From positions 187,501 to 251,500 of the forward strand of contig CAUYUJ010005714.1 of the NCBI GenBank assembly GCA_963575745.1: a stretch of 64,000 nucleotides of DNA, written 5' to 3'. Positions 1-12,151 of the stretch are shown here, piece by piece. The stretch comes from Prorocentrum cordatum (lineage: Eukaryota > Sar > Dinophyceae > Prorocentrales > Prorocentraceae). The notes under the pieces are model-generated. The model was not told the origin of the DNA. It worked only from the letters and a program-made list of their open reading frames with translations, and did not search any database. A program made the translations under genes and the position numbers. The first letter of the stretch is position 1, and each line of letters begins with the position of its first letter.

Positions 1-1
1 C

Positions 2-297
2 GACGAAGAGGCCGCCATCTCTGCTCGGGCGCGCGGCCTGCTGGAGGACTGCCTCCGCGCAGCCGGGGCCCCCGCCCGCTGGAAGCCTGCGAGGCCCCCC
101 TCGCCTGCGGCCGTCCGGCGCCGGTCCCTCGAACCGCGCGCGCTGGCCGCTGCCTCGAAGGGCAGCGCCGCCGTCGCCGAAGGGCTCGACGCCGCCGCGC
201 TCTGGACAGGAGGGCGCCCCGACGCGGTCGCTCTCGCTGCTGCTGCAAACTTCGGACGGGGCTCGGACGAGGATAAAATCCGTTTCTGGAGACGCAG
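2..297 (+). CDS. Possible partial exon at window edge, unassigned
   Basis: The frame starting at base 2 has no stop through this stretch and in fact stays open to about base 994, through a CTC microsatellite. The translation is rich in Ala, Arg and Pro and begins with an acidic, helix-like stretch. I recognise no domain. In sequence this GC-rich long open frames arise by chance, so this is only a candidate for the end of an exon that begins outside the window. No convincing splice donor could be fixed. Confidence 0.15.
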
Positions 298-615
298 ATG
301 TTTCGCTCATCAGGGACACAAGCAGCATTGCCAGTGCCTACTGTGCTGGCATTGGTCCGCAGGCGGCCTTGCCCGGCTTCGTCGGCGCCTAGTGTGCCGC
401 TGTGTCAAGGCTCGGGGGGTCACGCCCCCGTGGGGCCGAGTGCCTGCCTTCCGGTGGCAGGCCGCCGTGCAGGGCGCGTTGCGTTGCCAGGCGCCGCACA
501 GGGCGCAACGCTTCGCATCTGCCTGCCGACTCGTGGCAGGGCGCCACACAGGGCGCAAACCGCGTCACGGAATGCGCGATCGCCCTCCCGCCCCCCCCCC
601 TCCCCCTTCCCCCTT

Positions 616-766
616 CCCCTCCTCCTCCTCCTCCTCCTCTCCTCTTCTCCTCTCCTCCTCCTCCTCCTCCTCTCCTCCTCCTCCTCCTCCTCCTCCTCCT
701 CCTCCTCCTCCTCCTCCTCCTCCTCCTCCTCCTCTCCTCCTCCTCCTCCTCCTCCTCCCCTCCCCC
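616..766. repeat. CTC trinucleotide microsatellite
   Basis: Nearly uninterrupted CTC/TCC repeats with a few single-base slips. The open frames crossing it (poly-Pro, poly-Ser or poly-Leu, and poly-Glu or poly-Arg on the other strand) are artefacts of the repeat. Confidence 0.95.
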
Positions 767-768
767 CG

Positions 769-1280
769 CTTCGCGCCGAGGCGCGCGCGCGCGCAAACGT
801 GGCGAGGGGTTCCTAGCTGGCCTGCGTGCGGCCGTTTCTACCTCCGCTCCCGCTTCCCGAGGCAGCGGCCGGCACGGAAGTTCAGGGGGGGGGGAACTCA
901 CCAGGTCGTCTCCTGGAGGAGGTTCCTTCCCTGGCGGGCCGGGGGTACATTCGCCCCCATCGATGCCAGGGGAGCGCATCGACCCACGTCGTGAGGTCAT
1001 GTTCCGTGGCGGGCGCTCTCTGACCATGCCGCTCGGGAGACGATGTGCCGCAAAATGCTCGTGCAATATGCTCGGGTCGGACGCGCGCCTCCGAGGAGGA
1101 CGCACAGTGCTAGCATGTCCCTGTGCGCCCCGCCACAGTGCCATGGGGGAGGCCTCGCCCCCGTCGTGGGCGTGTTTCTGGGGCCCCCTGCGACGGCCCT
1201 CGAGAATCTTCATGTGGCCTACTCCCTCTCAGAGTCTCAGAGGAGAAGCAAGGATCGAGGCCTCCCAGACGAGACCGGCG
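769..1280. other. No gene recognised
   Basis: GC-rich unique-looking sequence with several overlapping open frames on both strands and no recognisable domain or repeat. Confidence 0.4.
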
Positions 1281-1282
1281 TA

Positions 1283-1413
1283 GATGGGGTCGGAGGATCG
1301 CGCCGCATCGCCGATGCATCGGCGATGTGGCTCGGTGCGAAGCCCGATTTTATCCACGCCGACGTCGCCGATGCATCGCCGATGCCGATGCGGCGCAATC
1401 CTCCGACCCCATG
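1283..1413. mobile_element. Foldback/MITE-like element flanked by TA
   Basis: Two inverted arms of about 45 bp (left beginning GATGGGGTCGGAGGAT, right ending ATCCTCCGACCCCATG) enclose a short loop. The sequence TA stands immediately outside both ends (1281-1282 and 1414-1415), as expected for a TA target duplication. Inside the arms, the self-complementary GCCGATGCATCGGC is repeated. It is too short to code; if mobile it is non-autonomous. No second copy was found in the window. Confidence 0.55.
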
Positions 1414-1469
1414 TAATCGGACCCCATCCAGGGGGCCTCTAAAGGACCATCGCCACCGAAAACCGATCG

Positions 1470-1572
1470 ATGGGGGGGGGCCGACCCCTGGGCGGTGGTA
1501 CGCCCGAGCGCTGCTCCAGTACAAGACGACACTCGAGCGTACCATCGCCCAGGGTTCGGTCCCCCACCAAAA
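1470..1572. repeat. Inverted-repeat foldback, about 37-bp arms
   Basis: The left arm starts TGGGGGGGGCCGACCCC and continues into GGGCGGTGGTACG. The right arm is its reverse complement with about five differences, separated by roughly 20 bp. It lies 57 bp after the TA-flanked foldback. A second small hairpin (7-bp stem CCACCAA/TTGGTGG, loop 9) follows at 1564-1586. Confidence 0.5.
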
Positions 1573-1709
1573 GGATTTCTTGGTGGACGGTTGTCCGTGT
1601 TTCTCCTCTGATCCTCGGTGCATAGCAGAGCCCTCTCAGGGGCTGCTGTTACAATAATGTTCCAGTTGTGTTTTTTTGCCTCGGTGGTCATTGTTTGGAT
1701 AATTCTAAT

Positions 1710-2160
1710 ACGGCCCGGATCAGAACCAGACCGCGAGTGGTCACAATCACGCTGCGCATTCTTCAACGATTGCCTGATAATACGACCCGATCCATACCTG
1801 GACCAATCTGGGCTTCAGATCGGGAGCGTGAATATTATCATAAACCCGAGCAGCAATTGTGACTGTGACCAGTCTTGGTCTTGGTCTATGTCGGGTCCCA
1901 CCGTTTGAACGCATTCAATCTATTGCGACCAAACCAGAACCATGACCAGGACTGGTCCTGGTGGCAGTTCTGGTTCGGGTTGCATCTGTATTGCTGATAC
2001 AATGTTAATGCCAGTTCGGCAGAAGCCAGAGCCGTGACCAGAACCAGTCCTGGTCACGATTGTGGTTCGGGTTGCGTCAGTGCTAGTACAATATTAGAAA
2101 TGCCAATCGGCCAAAGCTAGAACCAGTTCTGGTCACAGTTGTGTTTCAGTTTGCACCTGT
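1710..2160. repeat. GACCAGG dyad repeat array, first block
   Basis: Four to five degenerate copies of a roughly 100-bp unit. Each holds an imperfect dyad (GACCAG-N-CTGGTC type) followed by GGTTCTGGTTCGGGTTGC-like sequence and a 'gccaattcggcc' type segment. It is the same family as 4826-5615, separated from it by two other repeat arrays. Confidence 0.8.
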
Positions 2161-2357
2161 ATAATGAGTGCAGTGCAATATCGAATACGCCCACGGCGAA
2201 TCACCGCCGCCCCCTGCCTTCTCAAACCTCCCATGTGGCCGAGCGTTGTGGCAAGAGCTTTGCAAAGCTATCGGGACGCTTGTTCGGGGAACACTTGTGG
2301 GGAGGATGTCGGGGAAACCTTTCGGGGAACACTTGGGGGAGGATGGCGGGGAAGATC

Positions 2358-2365
2358 AGGAGGAG

Positions 2366-2400
<35 letters not shown>

Positions 2401-2410
2401 GGAGGGGGCA
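2358..2410. repeat. GAG microsatellite
   Basis: Short GAG tract that leads directly into the GGCCTCTTGGG minisatellite. Confidence 0.85.
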
Positions 2411-2414
2411 TCTT

Positions 2415-3435
2415 AGGAGCCTATGGGGACACTCTTGGGGCCTCCTGAGAGCTTCCTGGGAGCCTCTTGGAGGCATCTTGGGGGCCTCCTTGGCCATTGT
2501 GGCCGTCTTAGGGCGTTCCTGGCCCGTCTGACGCCGTCGGAAGCTGTCTTGGGGGCCTCTCTGGGCCGACTTGGGGCCCTCTTGGGGTGCTCCAGGGCCG
2601 TCTTGGAGGACATCTTGGGCGTCTTGGAGCCCTCTTGGGCCGTCTTGGGGCCCTCTTGGGGCCGTCTTGGGGGCCTCTTGGGCCGTTCTGGGGCCACCTT
2701 GGAGGCCTCTTGGGCGATCCTTGGTGGCTCTTGGGCCGTCTCGGGCCGTCGGCAGACCGAAATGAAGCAGACGCCACCATTCTGCAGAAACCTCAGGATA
2801 ATCAATGATATTGGCCTCTTCGGGTCTTCTGGAGGGCCTCTTTGAGGCCTCTTGGGCCGTCTTGGAGACCTCTTCAGGGCCTCTTGGGCCGTCTTGGGCC
2901 ATCTTGGAGCCATCTCGGGCCGTTTTGGTGGCCTCCTGCCCGTCTGATGCCGTCGGAAGGCGTCTTGGGTGCCTCTCTGGGCCATCTTGCGACCCTCTGG
3001 GGGCGCCTCAGGGCCGTCTTGGAGGCCTCTTGGGCCGTCTTAGGGCCCTCTTGGCGCTGTCTTGGGAGCCTCTGGGGCCGTCATGGGGCCGTCGTGGAGG
3101 CCGTGCGGGCCATCTTCAGACGATTTTGGAGCCTCTTGGGCCGTCTGGGCCGGTCGGAAAGCCGATACGAAGCACATGCCCCTAAAATTTTGAAACACCT
3201 AAGGAAATCAATGATTTGGGCCTCTTCGGGGACGTCTTGGAGGCCTCTTGGGCTGTCTTGCAGGCCTCTTGGGCACTCCTTGGGCTCTCTTGGACCATGT
3301 CGGAGACTTCTTGGGCGGACATGGCGGCATCTTGGACCCTCTTGGGCCGTCTTGGAGGCCATCACTGACTATCTTGGATGAACTGAGAGGCCATCTCGGG
3401 CCATCTGAGCCGTCTTAGAAGCCATCTTGGGCCAT
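2415..3435. repeat. GGCCTCTTGGGCCGTCTT minisatellite, about 1 kb
   Basis: Degenerate 15-18 bp units of the form TTGGGCCGTCTTGGGGGCC. The array has a higher-order layout: an approximately 60-80 bp insert containing GCCGTCGG or CGGTCGGAAA, then AT-richer sequence ending in ATCAATGAT, occurs twice (about 2750-2815 and 3150-3225). Each is followed by GGGCCTCTTCGGG. The unit rarely creates stops, so Pro/Arg/Gln-rich or Leu/Gly-rich frames run through it; I regard these as non-coding. Confidence 0.9.
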
Positions 3436-4822
3436 CTTGCAACGGGCCTCTGGCTCCAGCACAACGACATCCAGTACTCAACAGCCTCCGTGCCCAAGAC
3501 CACACCCAATACTCAATGGGCTTTCTTCCCGGGTGAAGCTTGAAAGTCTGACCATTACTCCGCAGCCTCCGTGCCGAAGACCACACCCAGTATTCAAAAG
3601 ATGTCCTGACCAGGTGAAGTTTGAAAGCATCATTATTATCAACACCCTCTGGCTCCAACACAACACCCATTACTCAACAGCCTCCGTGCCCAAGACCGCA
3701 CCCACTATTCCACAGGCTTCCTCCTCAGGTGCAACTTGCAGATATCTTTCTGATCTACACCCTCTGTTTCCAATACAACACCTGGTACCCAACGGCGTGC
3801 GTGTCCAAGGCCACGCCCAATACTCAACAGGCTCCCCCCAAGTCTCATTCTACGCAGCAAACTTCCGTCTCCAACACAGCACCCATTACTCGACAGTCTC
3901 CGTGCCAACCAGCAGGCAACAGGTCCCCTCCCAAAGGTATACCTTGAAAGTCTCATTCTATTCTACACCCTCCACCACTACCACGATACCCATTACTCAA
4001 CAGGCTCCGTGTCCAAGGCCACACCCAATATTCGACAGGCTCTCCCCAAAAGTGCATGTTCACAACACCATTCTACTCAATTCTCTCCGTCTCCAACGCA
4101 ACACGCAGTACTCAACAGCCTCCGTGCCCAAGGCCACACCCAATACTCAACAGGCTCCCTCCCCAGGTGAAACTTGAAAGTTTCATTCCACTGCACATCA
4201 TCCGTCTCCAACACAGCGTCCATTATTCGGCAGCCTCCGTGCCGAAGACCGCACCCACACTCAATTGGCTCTATGCTCAACAGGCTTCCTCCCCAGGTGG
4301 AACTCGAAAGTATCAATCTCCAACACAATACCCATTACTCAACAGGCTCCGTGTCCAAGACCACACCCAATACTCAACAGGCCCCCTCCCCAGGTTTAAC
4401 TGGAAAGCATAATTTTACTCAACACCCTCCGTCTCCAATAGAACATCCGGTACCCAACAGCCTTCGCGTCCAAGACCACACCCGTACTCGAAAGGCTCCT
4501 CCTTAGGTGAAACTTGAGAGTTCTTTTCTACGGAACACCTTCCTTCTCCAACACAACATCCATTTTCTCAACAGGCTCCGTGCCCAAGGCCACACCCAAT
4601 ACTCAACAGGCTCCCTCCCCAGGTGAAACTTGAACGTTTCATTACACTGCACACCATCCGCCTCCAACACAACGTCCATTATTCGGCAGCCTCCGTGTCG
4701 AAGACCACACCCAGTACTCAACAGGCGCCCTTCCCAAGTGCAATTTGACATCATCATTCTAGTCAACACCCCCGGGCTCCAACACAACAGCATTACCCAA
4801 CAGCCTCCGATCCCAACGCAAT
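3436..4822. repeat. 113-bp tandem array
   Basis: About 12 diverged units. The landmark CTCCAACACAAC recurs at about 3653, 3767, 3871, 4093, 4207, 4432, 4549, 4662 and 4777, giving spacings of 104-117 bp or twice that. Within each unit are ACTCAACAGGCTCCGTGCC, CACACCCAATACTCAACAGG and CCAGGTGAAACTTGAAAG. Both strands are mostly open and no protein family is recognisable. Confidence 0.9.
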
Positions 4823-4825
4823 AAT

Positions 4826-5615
4826 TGTGTTCAGGATTGGTCTTGGTCAGTGCGATGGTTCGGGTGGATTCGCATTACCAGTTTCATAGTCGTATTAATG
4901 CAACCCAGACCACAATTATGACCAGGATTGCTCCTGGTCGCCGTTCCGGTTTGAGTCTATTGGCATTAATCGTAGTAGAATAGGAATTCGGCACAAACCA
5001 CAACCGTGACCAGGATTTGTCCTGGTCACATCTCTTGTTTGTGCCGATTGGCATTAATAATATGCTCTTGTTCGAAGTTTCCAAACTGTAGCCCGCACCA
5101 CAATTGTGACCAGGACTGGTCCTGGTCACGTTTCTGTATTTGGCCGATTGGAATTTGCAGTTCTGGGATCGTGCTAATGCAACCCAAACGGCAATTTTGA
5201 TCAGGATTGGTCTTGGTCACGGTTCTGCATTCGGACGATGGGCATTATACATGTTTTACTGATATTGACAGCCTGAAGCACAATTGCGACCAGGATTGGT
5301 TGCGGTCACAGTTCTGCTTTCGGTTGTTTTTTTTGTTACCTAAATGATCTCATTCAGAGTGTTGCCACCCCAACCACTGTTGTGACTATGGCGGGTTATT
5401 GTCACGGTTCTGGCTTTGCTCGATTGCGATTGATAATGTTAGAATATTGTGCACGCAACCCGAACCACAATTGTGACCAGGTTTGGTCTAGGTCACGGTG
5501 TTGGTTTAGACCTGTTGGCATCATCAATATTGTCATAACATTTATGCAGCCCGAACCACAATTGTGACCAGGATTGGTATTGGTCACGATGTTCGCTTGG
5601 GTCGGTTCACATTAA
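4826..5615. repeat. GACCAGG dyad repeat array, second block
   Basis: About eight units of 90-105 bp. The core is CACAATTGTGACCAGGA followed by a near-complement ending TCCTGGTCAC. The best copy, at about 5105-5128, forms a 10-bp stem GTGACCAGGA/TCCTGGTCAC around CTGG. Between cores lies 'gccgattggcattaataata'-like AT-rich sequence. A single stray copy stands at about 6828-6855. Confidence 0.9.
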
Positions 5616-5737
5616 CAATAACCTGATAATGCATATAAATACCCCCAATCAGAGCTTGCCTCCGTAGGGGTCCGAGTGGATTCATATGGTTAGGTTAGCT
5701 GCGTCACCGATTACGGCCGCACGCCCTGGTGCCCGGG

Positions 5738-6622
5738 TGCCTCATAGCCCTGTAGCCCTATAGCCTTATAGCCTTATAGCCCTATAGCCCTATAGCCACA
5801 TAGTTCTGTAGCCCTATAGCCCTACAGCCTTATGGCCTTATAGCCCTACAGCCCTGTCGCCTTATAGCCATATAACCCTATAGCCCTATAGCCCAATAGC
5901 CCAACAGTTTCATAGCCCTATAACCCAACAGCCCTATAGCCCTACAGCCCCCATAGCCCTATAGCCCTGGTCCTGTAGCCCTATAGCCCTATAGCCCTAT
6001 AGCCTTATAGCTCTATAGTCCTATAGCCCGATAGCCCCATAGCTCTGTAGCCCTATAGCCCCATATAGCCCCATAACCCCATAGCCCTATAGCCCGATAG
6101 CCCCGTAGCTCTGTAGCCCTATAGCCCGATATAGCCCTATAGCCCTGGTCCTGTAGCCATATAGCCCTATAACCCTATAGCCCAATAGCCCCTATAACCC
6201 TACAGCCCTATAGCCCAATAGCCCAATAACCCTATAGCTCTATAGCCCTATAGCCCTATAGCCATATAGCCCTACAGCCCCATTGCCCTATAGCCCTATA
6301 GCCCTATAGCCCTACAGCCCCATAACCCTATAGCTCTGTAGCCCTATAGCCCGATAGCCCCGTAGCTCTGTAGCCGTACAGCCCCACATAGCCCTATAGC
6401 CATATAGCCCTATGCTCTATAGCCCTATAACCGTATCGCCCCATAGCCCTATAGATTTAGCCCCAGATCCCGATAGTCACATAGCGATCAATAGCCCAAT
6501 AGCCCCATAGCCTTATATGTCTATAGCCCTAGTCCTATAGCCCAACAGCCCCATAGCCCTGTAGCCCAATCGCCCCATAGCCCTATAGCCCTATAGCCCC
6601 ATAGCTTTACAGCCCCAACAGG
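5738..6622. repeat. AGCCCTAT octamer array, about 0.9 kb
   Basis: About 110 degenerate copies of an 8-bp unit (AGCCCTAT, with variants AGCCCCAT, AGCTCTGT, AGCCTTAT and AGCCCAAT). There are no long open frames. The unit differs in length and sequence from the plant/alga-type TTTAGGG telomere repeat. Confidence 0.95.
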
Positions 6623-7310
6623 CCCATTAGACCTAAACGACCTCATAGACCTTCGAAGGTATTATGTTGGTGTCCTCACCTCCGTCGCCGTCGTCGTCCA
6701 ATAGGCGCAACATCTAATCATGTCCTGGTGAAACAAGAAAGACTCTGATCAGGGGCTTATCTCTTGTATCATATATGTATATACAGACACACACATATAT
6801 ACATGTAGATGCAAGCCGAGCCTCACTTATGACCAGGACTGGTCCTTGTCACTGTTCTGTTTTGGGCCGATTGTCATTAATAATAATATCATAGCATTAA
6901 AGCAGCCCGACCACGCCCCATGGTCTCGCAACAATGCAAGAGCGGGGTTGGAGGTGGAATCGGATAGCGATAATGAGTTCCCCAGGTGGTCAGGCCAACT
7001 AGCTGGGACCTCTGGATGACGGATCCCTCTGGTTTTGGGTGAGGGGGGCTCGCCCAGGAGGTCATCAGTCGTGTTTCTGTTGCTTTGCGCAGCGTGCCTG
7101 GCAATGCGACACTTCCCAGAGTTTCAACTCCCAGCGTTTCTTACCTGTCGCAATGCCCACCTGGTCGACGATCGACGGCCACGTCTGGTACTGTCCATCT
7201 GTAGGATGGTGGTCGATGGTCGATGGTCGGCGATCGAAGATCGCCAGTGCAGTCGTGGCCTGAATCGACGATCCCGTCGAGGAATTAGCGTCAGACGTTG
7301 ACGGGGCCCC
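6623..7310. other. No gene recognised
   Basis: Mostly unique sequence with a short ATAC/TATA-rich patch (about 6768-6805) and one stray GACCAGG dyad (about 6828-6855). At 7140-7290 there are short CGATCG-rich direct and inverted repeats. Confidence 0.5.
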
Positions 7311-7316
7311 ACGAAG

Positions 7317-7413
7317 GTCTTCAGCTGCATCAGCATGGAGATGATCACCAACAGCGAGCTTGCGAACAACGGGGGCGAGTTCGAGGACCTGGTGCAGAAG
7401 TGCCTGGGCTTGG
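7317..7413 (+). CDS. Candidate internal exon, unassigned
   Basis: After an AG at 7315-7316 an open frame of 32 codons runs to a GT at 7414. Its composition (Met, Glu, Asn, Phe, Cys) is unlike the Ala/Arg/Pro output of surrounding GC-rich DNA. It includes the segment ISMEMITNSELANNGGEFED. The frame is closed by a stop 15 bp upstream of the proposed acceptor. I recognise no family; a single short exon cannot be assigned from sequence alone. Confidence 0.25.
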
Positions 7414-7760
7414 GTCTCTCTCGACTAGGCAGTCGTGCTAGAGAGGCCGTGCCCGCCGACTTCCACACGACCCGCCAGGGGTCCAACAAGCCAGCTAACC
7501 TCCCCGCCCTTCACTTTTCGTTGGGCGAACAACAGAAGAGCTGTTTTGTTTCGTTTCGTTTCGCGGACCTGTGTCGTTCCTGTGCCCAAAAAAGAGGCAG
7601 CACATCGACGAGGCGCAGTGTGCGACACGCTGACCCTGGGGAGCGCATCAGAGAGAGGAACCAGCGCGCCTGAGAGAAGAGGGAAAATCATGCAAGGCCC
7701 GAGAGGCCCCAAAGTCTTCGCTCACTGGCTTGGGGAGGGCCGGCGGCGAGCGAGGGGGCG
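7414..7760. other. No gene recognised
   Basis: GC-moderate sequence with overlapping short open frames; no repeat or domain seen. Confidence 0.4.
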
Positions 7761-7763
7761 AAG

Positions 7764-8150
7764 TGAGAAGGAGAAGGCTTTCCCAGAAGGCGGTGGATCT
7801 TCTCAGAAGCCTTTGCGCCTTCTGAGAAGTTGTCTGCGTCTTCGGGGATTGCTACTTCCCAGAAGGCCACGGGACTTCCAAGCCTCCAGGGGAGGCTCGC
7901 CCCTTCTCACTCCGCCCCCCCGGGCTCGCTGCCGACGAGAGGGCACAAAGTATACGCTCACCAGGTTGGGGAGCGTCGGCGGCGAGCGAGGGGGGGAAGT
8001 GAGAAGGAGAAGGCCTTCCCAGAAGGCGACGGGACTTCTCAGAGGAGGGGGCGTGAGAAGGAGAAGGCCTTCCCAGAAGGCGACGAGACTTCTCAGAGGA
8101 GGGGAAGTGAGACGGAGAAGGCCTTCCCGGAAGGCGACGGGACATCTCTT
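7764..8150. repeat. About 53-bp repeat with CTTCTCAGAAG hairpins
   Basis: Units of the form GTGAGAAGGAGAAGGCCTT, CCCAGAAGGCGACGGGACTT, CTCAGAGGAGGGG begin at about 7764, 8000, 8053 and 8107, the last three in close tandem. CTTCCCAGAAGG and CTTCTCAGAAG are short self-complementary motifs. Similar motifs recur at 12940-13035. Confidence 0.85.
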
Positions 8151-8198
8151 CTGCAGAGGGCCTTCTCAGAGGGGTGGCCCCTCCCCCCCCCCGGCCGC

Positions 8199-8292
8199 CG
8201 CCTGCTCCTCCTCCTCCGCCTCCTCCTCCTCCTCCTCCTCCTCCTCCTCCTCCTCCTCCTCCTCCTCCCTCCTCCTCCTCCTCCTCCTCCTC
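8199..8292. repeat. CTC microsatellite
   Basis: Nearly pure CTC repeats with one phase slip. Confidence 0.95.
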
Positions 8293-8436
8293 CCCCCCAC
8301 GGCCGGCGGGAGGCGGCTACTCGGCCGCCTCCGCGCGCGGAGCTCCCGGCGCTGGCGGCAGCGGGGGGGGGGGGGGCGGCGGCGAGGGGCGGGCCAGAGC
8401 GGGGAGGCCCCCGCGCCCGCCCCCCATGGGGAGGAG

Positions 8437-8550
8437 GATCGAGGAGGGAGGATCGAGGAGGATCGAGGAGGATCGAGGAGGATCGAGGAGGATCGAGGAG
8501 GATCGAGGAGGATCGAGGAGGACCGAGGAGGATCGAGGAGGATCGAGGAC
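8437..8550. repeat. GATCGAGGAG 10-bp minisatellite
   Basis: About eleven near-perfect head-to-tail copies of GATCGAGGAG, with one T-to-C variant. A 10-bp unit keeps the same face of the helix. GATC is present in nearly every unit. Confidence 0.95.
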
Positions 8551-9660
8551 CGACGCGAGGGGGATCGAGGCGCAAGGCGAGGGGGATGGAGAGGAGGAGC
8601 GGTGATGAGGACAGGCGTCCTGGAGGGCGCGGCGGGGCCCTGCAGGACGCTGTCTTCAACATACATGTGGCTGGTGCGGCCGAGCTTGCACTCGGGACTC
8701 GCGCTTTCGCCATAGCGCCATAGCGCTCGCCTCGTCCCCTCTCGTGCGACGGTTTTGGGGGATGCCAGCCCGTCGATTTTGGATCCTTTGTCGGCCGTTT
8801 GATTTCCCAGCCGCGTGGCCGATAGCGTCACAATAGGGCTGGTGGCCAGCGGGATGTTGCCAGGCAGGGCTCTCAGCCCCAGAACGCTCGACGGAGGCGA
8901 TCGTTCGCTTCCTCCCCCCCTCCTCTCCTCGCCCTCCTCGTCCTCCTCCCTCCCTCTCGGCTCTCCTCCTCACTCGAGGTGCGGAGTTCGCACTCCGCGT
9001 GTTAATTGGCGCTGGCGCCGGTGCACGCGGAGGTGGCTGGTAGAGGGCCCCCCCGTCTCGCCGACCGCTCCCGGTCCAGGGAGTCGCCAGCGGGCCCTCA
9101 CTGTCCTCTTTTGCCGGCCGCCTGCGATCCTAACAGGGCCATCCTTTCACCCAGATTGTCTTCGGCATGCTGCGTCCCTCTCGGCCTTGAGCGGACGCAT
9201 TGCGGTCTCAGCGCATTTTGCATTCCTCCACCCCTCCTCCATTTCGGCTGCCTCTTTTGTGCCCGACGGGGGCTTTCGGGTACGCAGCCTAATACTTTCT
9301 ACAGCTATTGAGTTTCGACGCGATTCGCAGCGGTTCTTCGATGGGTGCCTTGATAGCTCCCTCGAGGGGAAGCGGATCTGCCCCCCATCACGTCTTGTCG
9401 TGCTGTTTTCGAGTCAAGGTGGCATGGCCCCAGGCGCATCCTTTCCGACCGCAGGTCTCCCTCGGGAGGCAAGGGCGATGACGGTCCTGCGGCAGGGTTG
9501 CCTGCCGACTCCTCGGCACGATATGCGAGGTGGACAGCAAGCGGGCGTTTGCGTTGTCTCCCTCTCGCCTCTTCCCCCCCTTCAAAAAAATGGCCTCCTC
9601 TCCGCCCCCCTCTTCTTACCCCCCTCCAGTAGCGGCGACGAGGCGCGACGAGGGGAGGGG
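8551..9660. other. No gene recognised
   Basis: GC-rich unique sequence with a short CTC patch near 8913-8970. Long frames here owe their length to fusion with the following GAT tract. Confidence 0.4.
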
Positions 9661-9714
9661 AGGCGGATACGGAGGAGGAGGAGGAGGAGGAGGGGGGGAC
9701 GGAGGAAGAGTGAG

Positions 9715-12151
<2,437 letters not shown>

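Noticed and set aside
3436-4822. CRISPR array
   Set aside because: Units are about 113 bp, similar along their whole length, with no short constant repeat separated by unique spacers and no cas genes; the setting is eukaryotic.
5738-6622. Interstitial telomere repeat
   Set aside because: The unit is AGCCCTAT (8 bp), not the complement of TTTAGGG; the extra base and the T/A order differ throughout.
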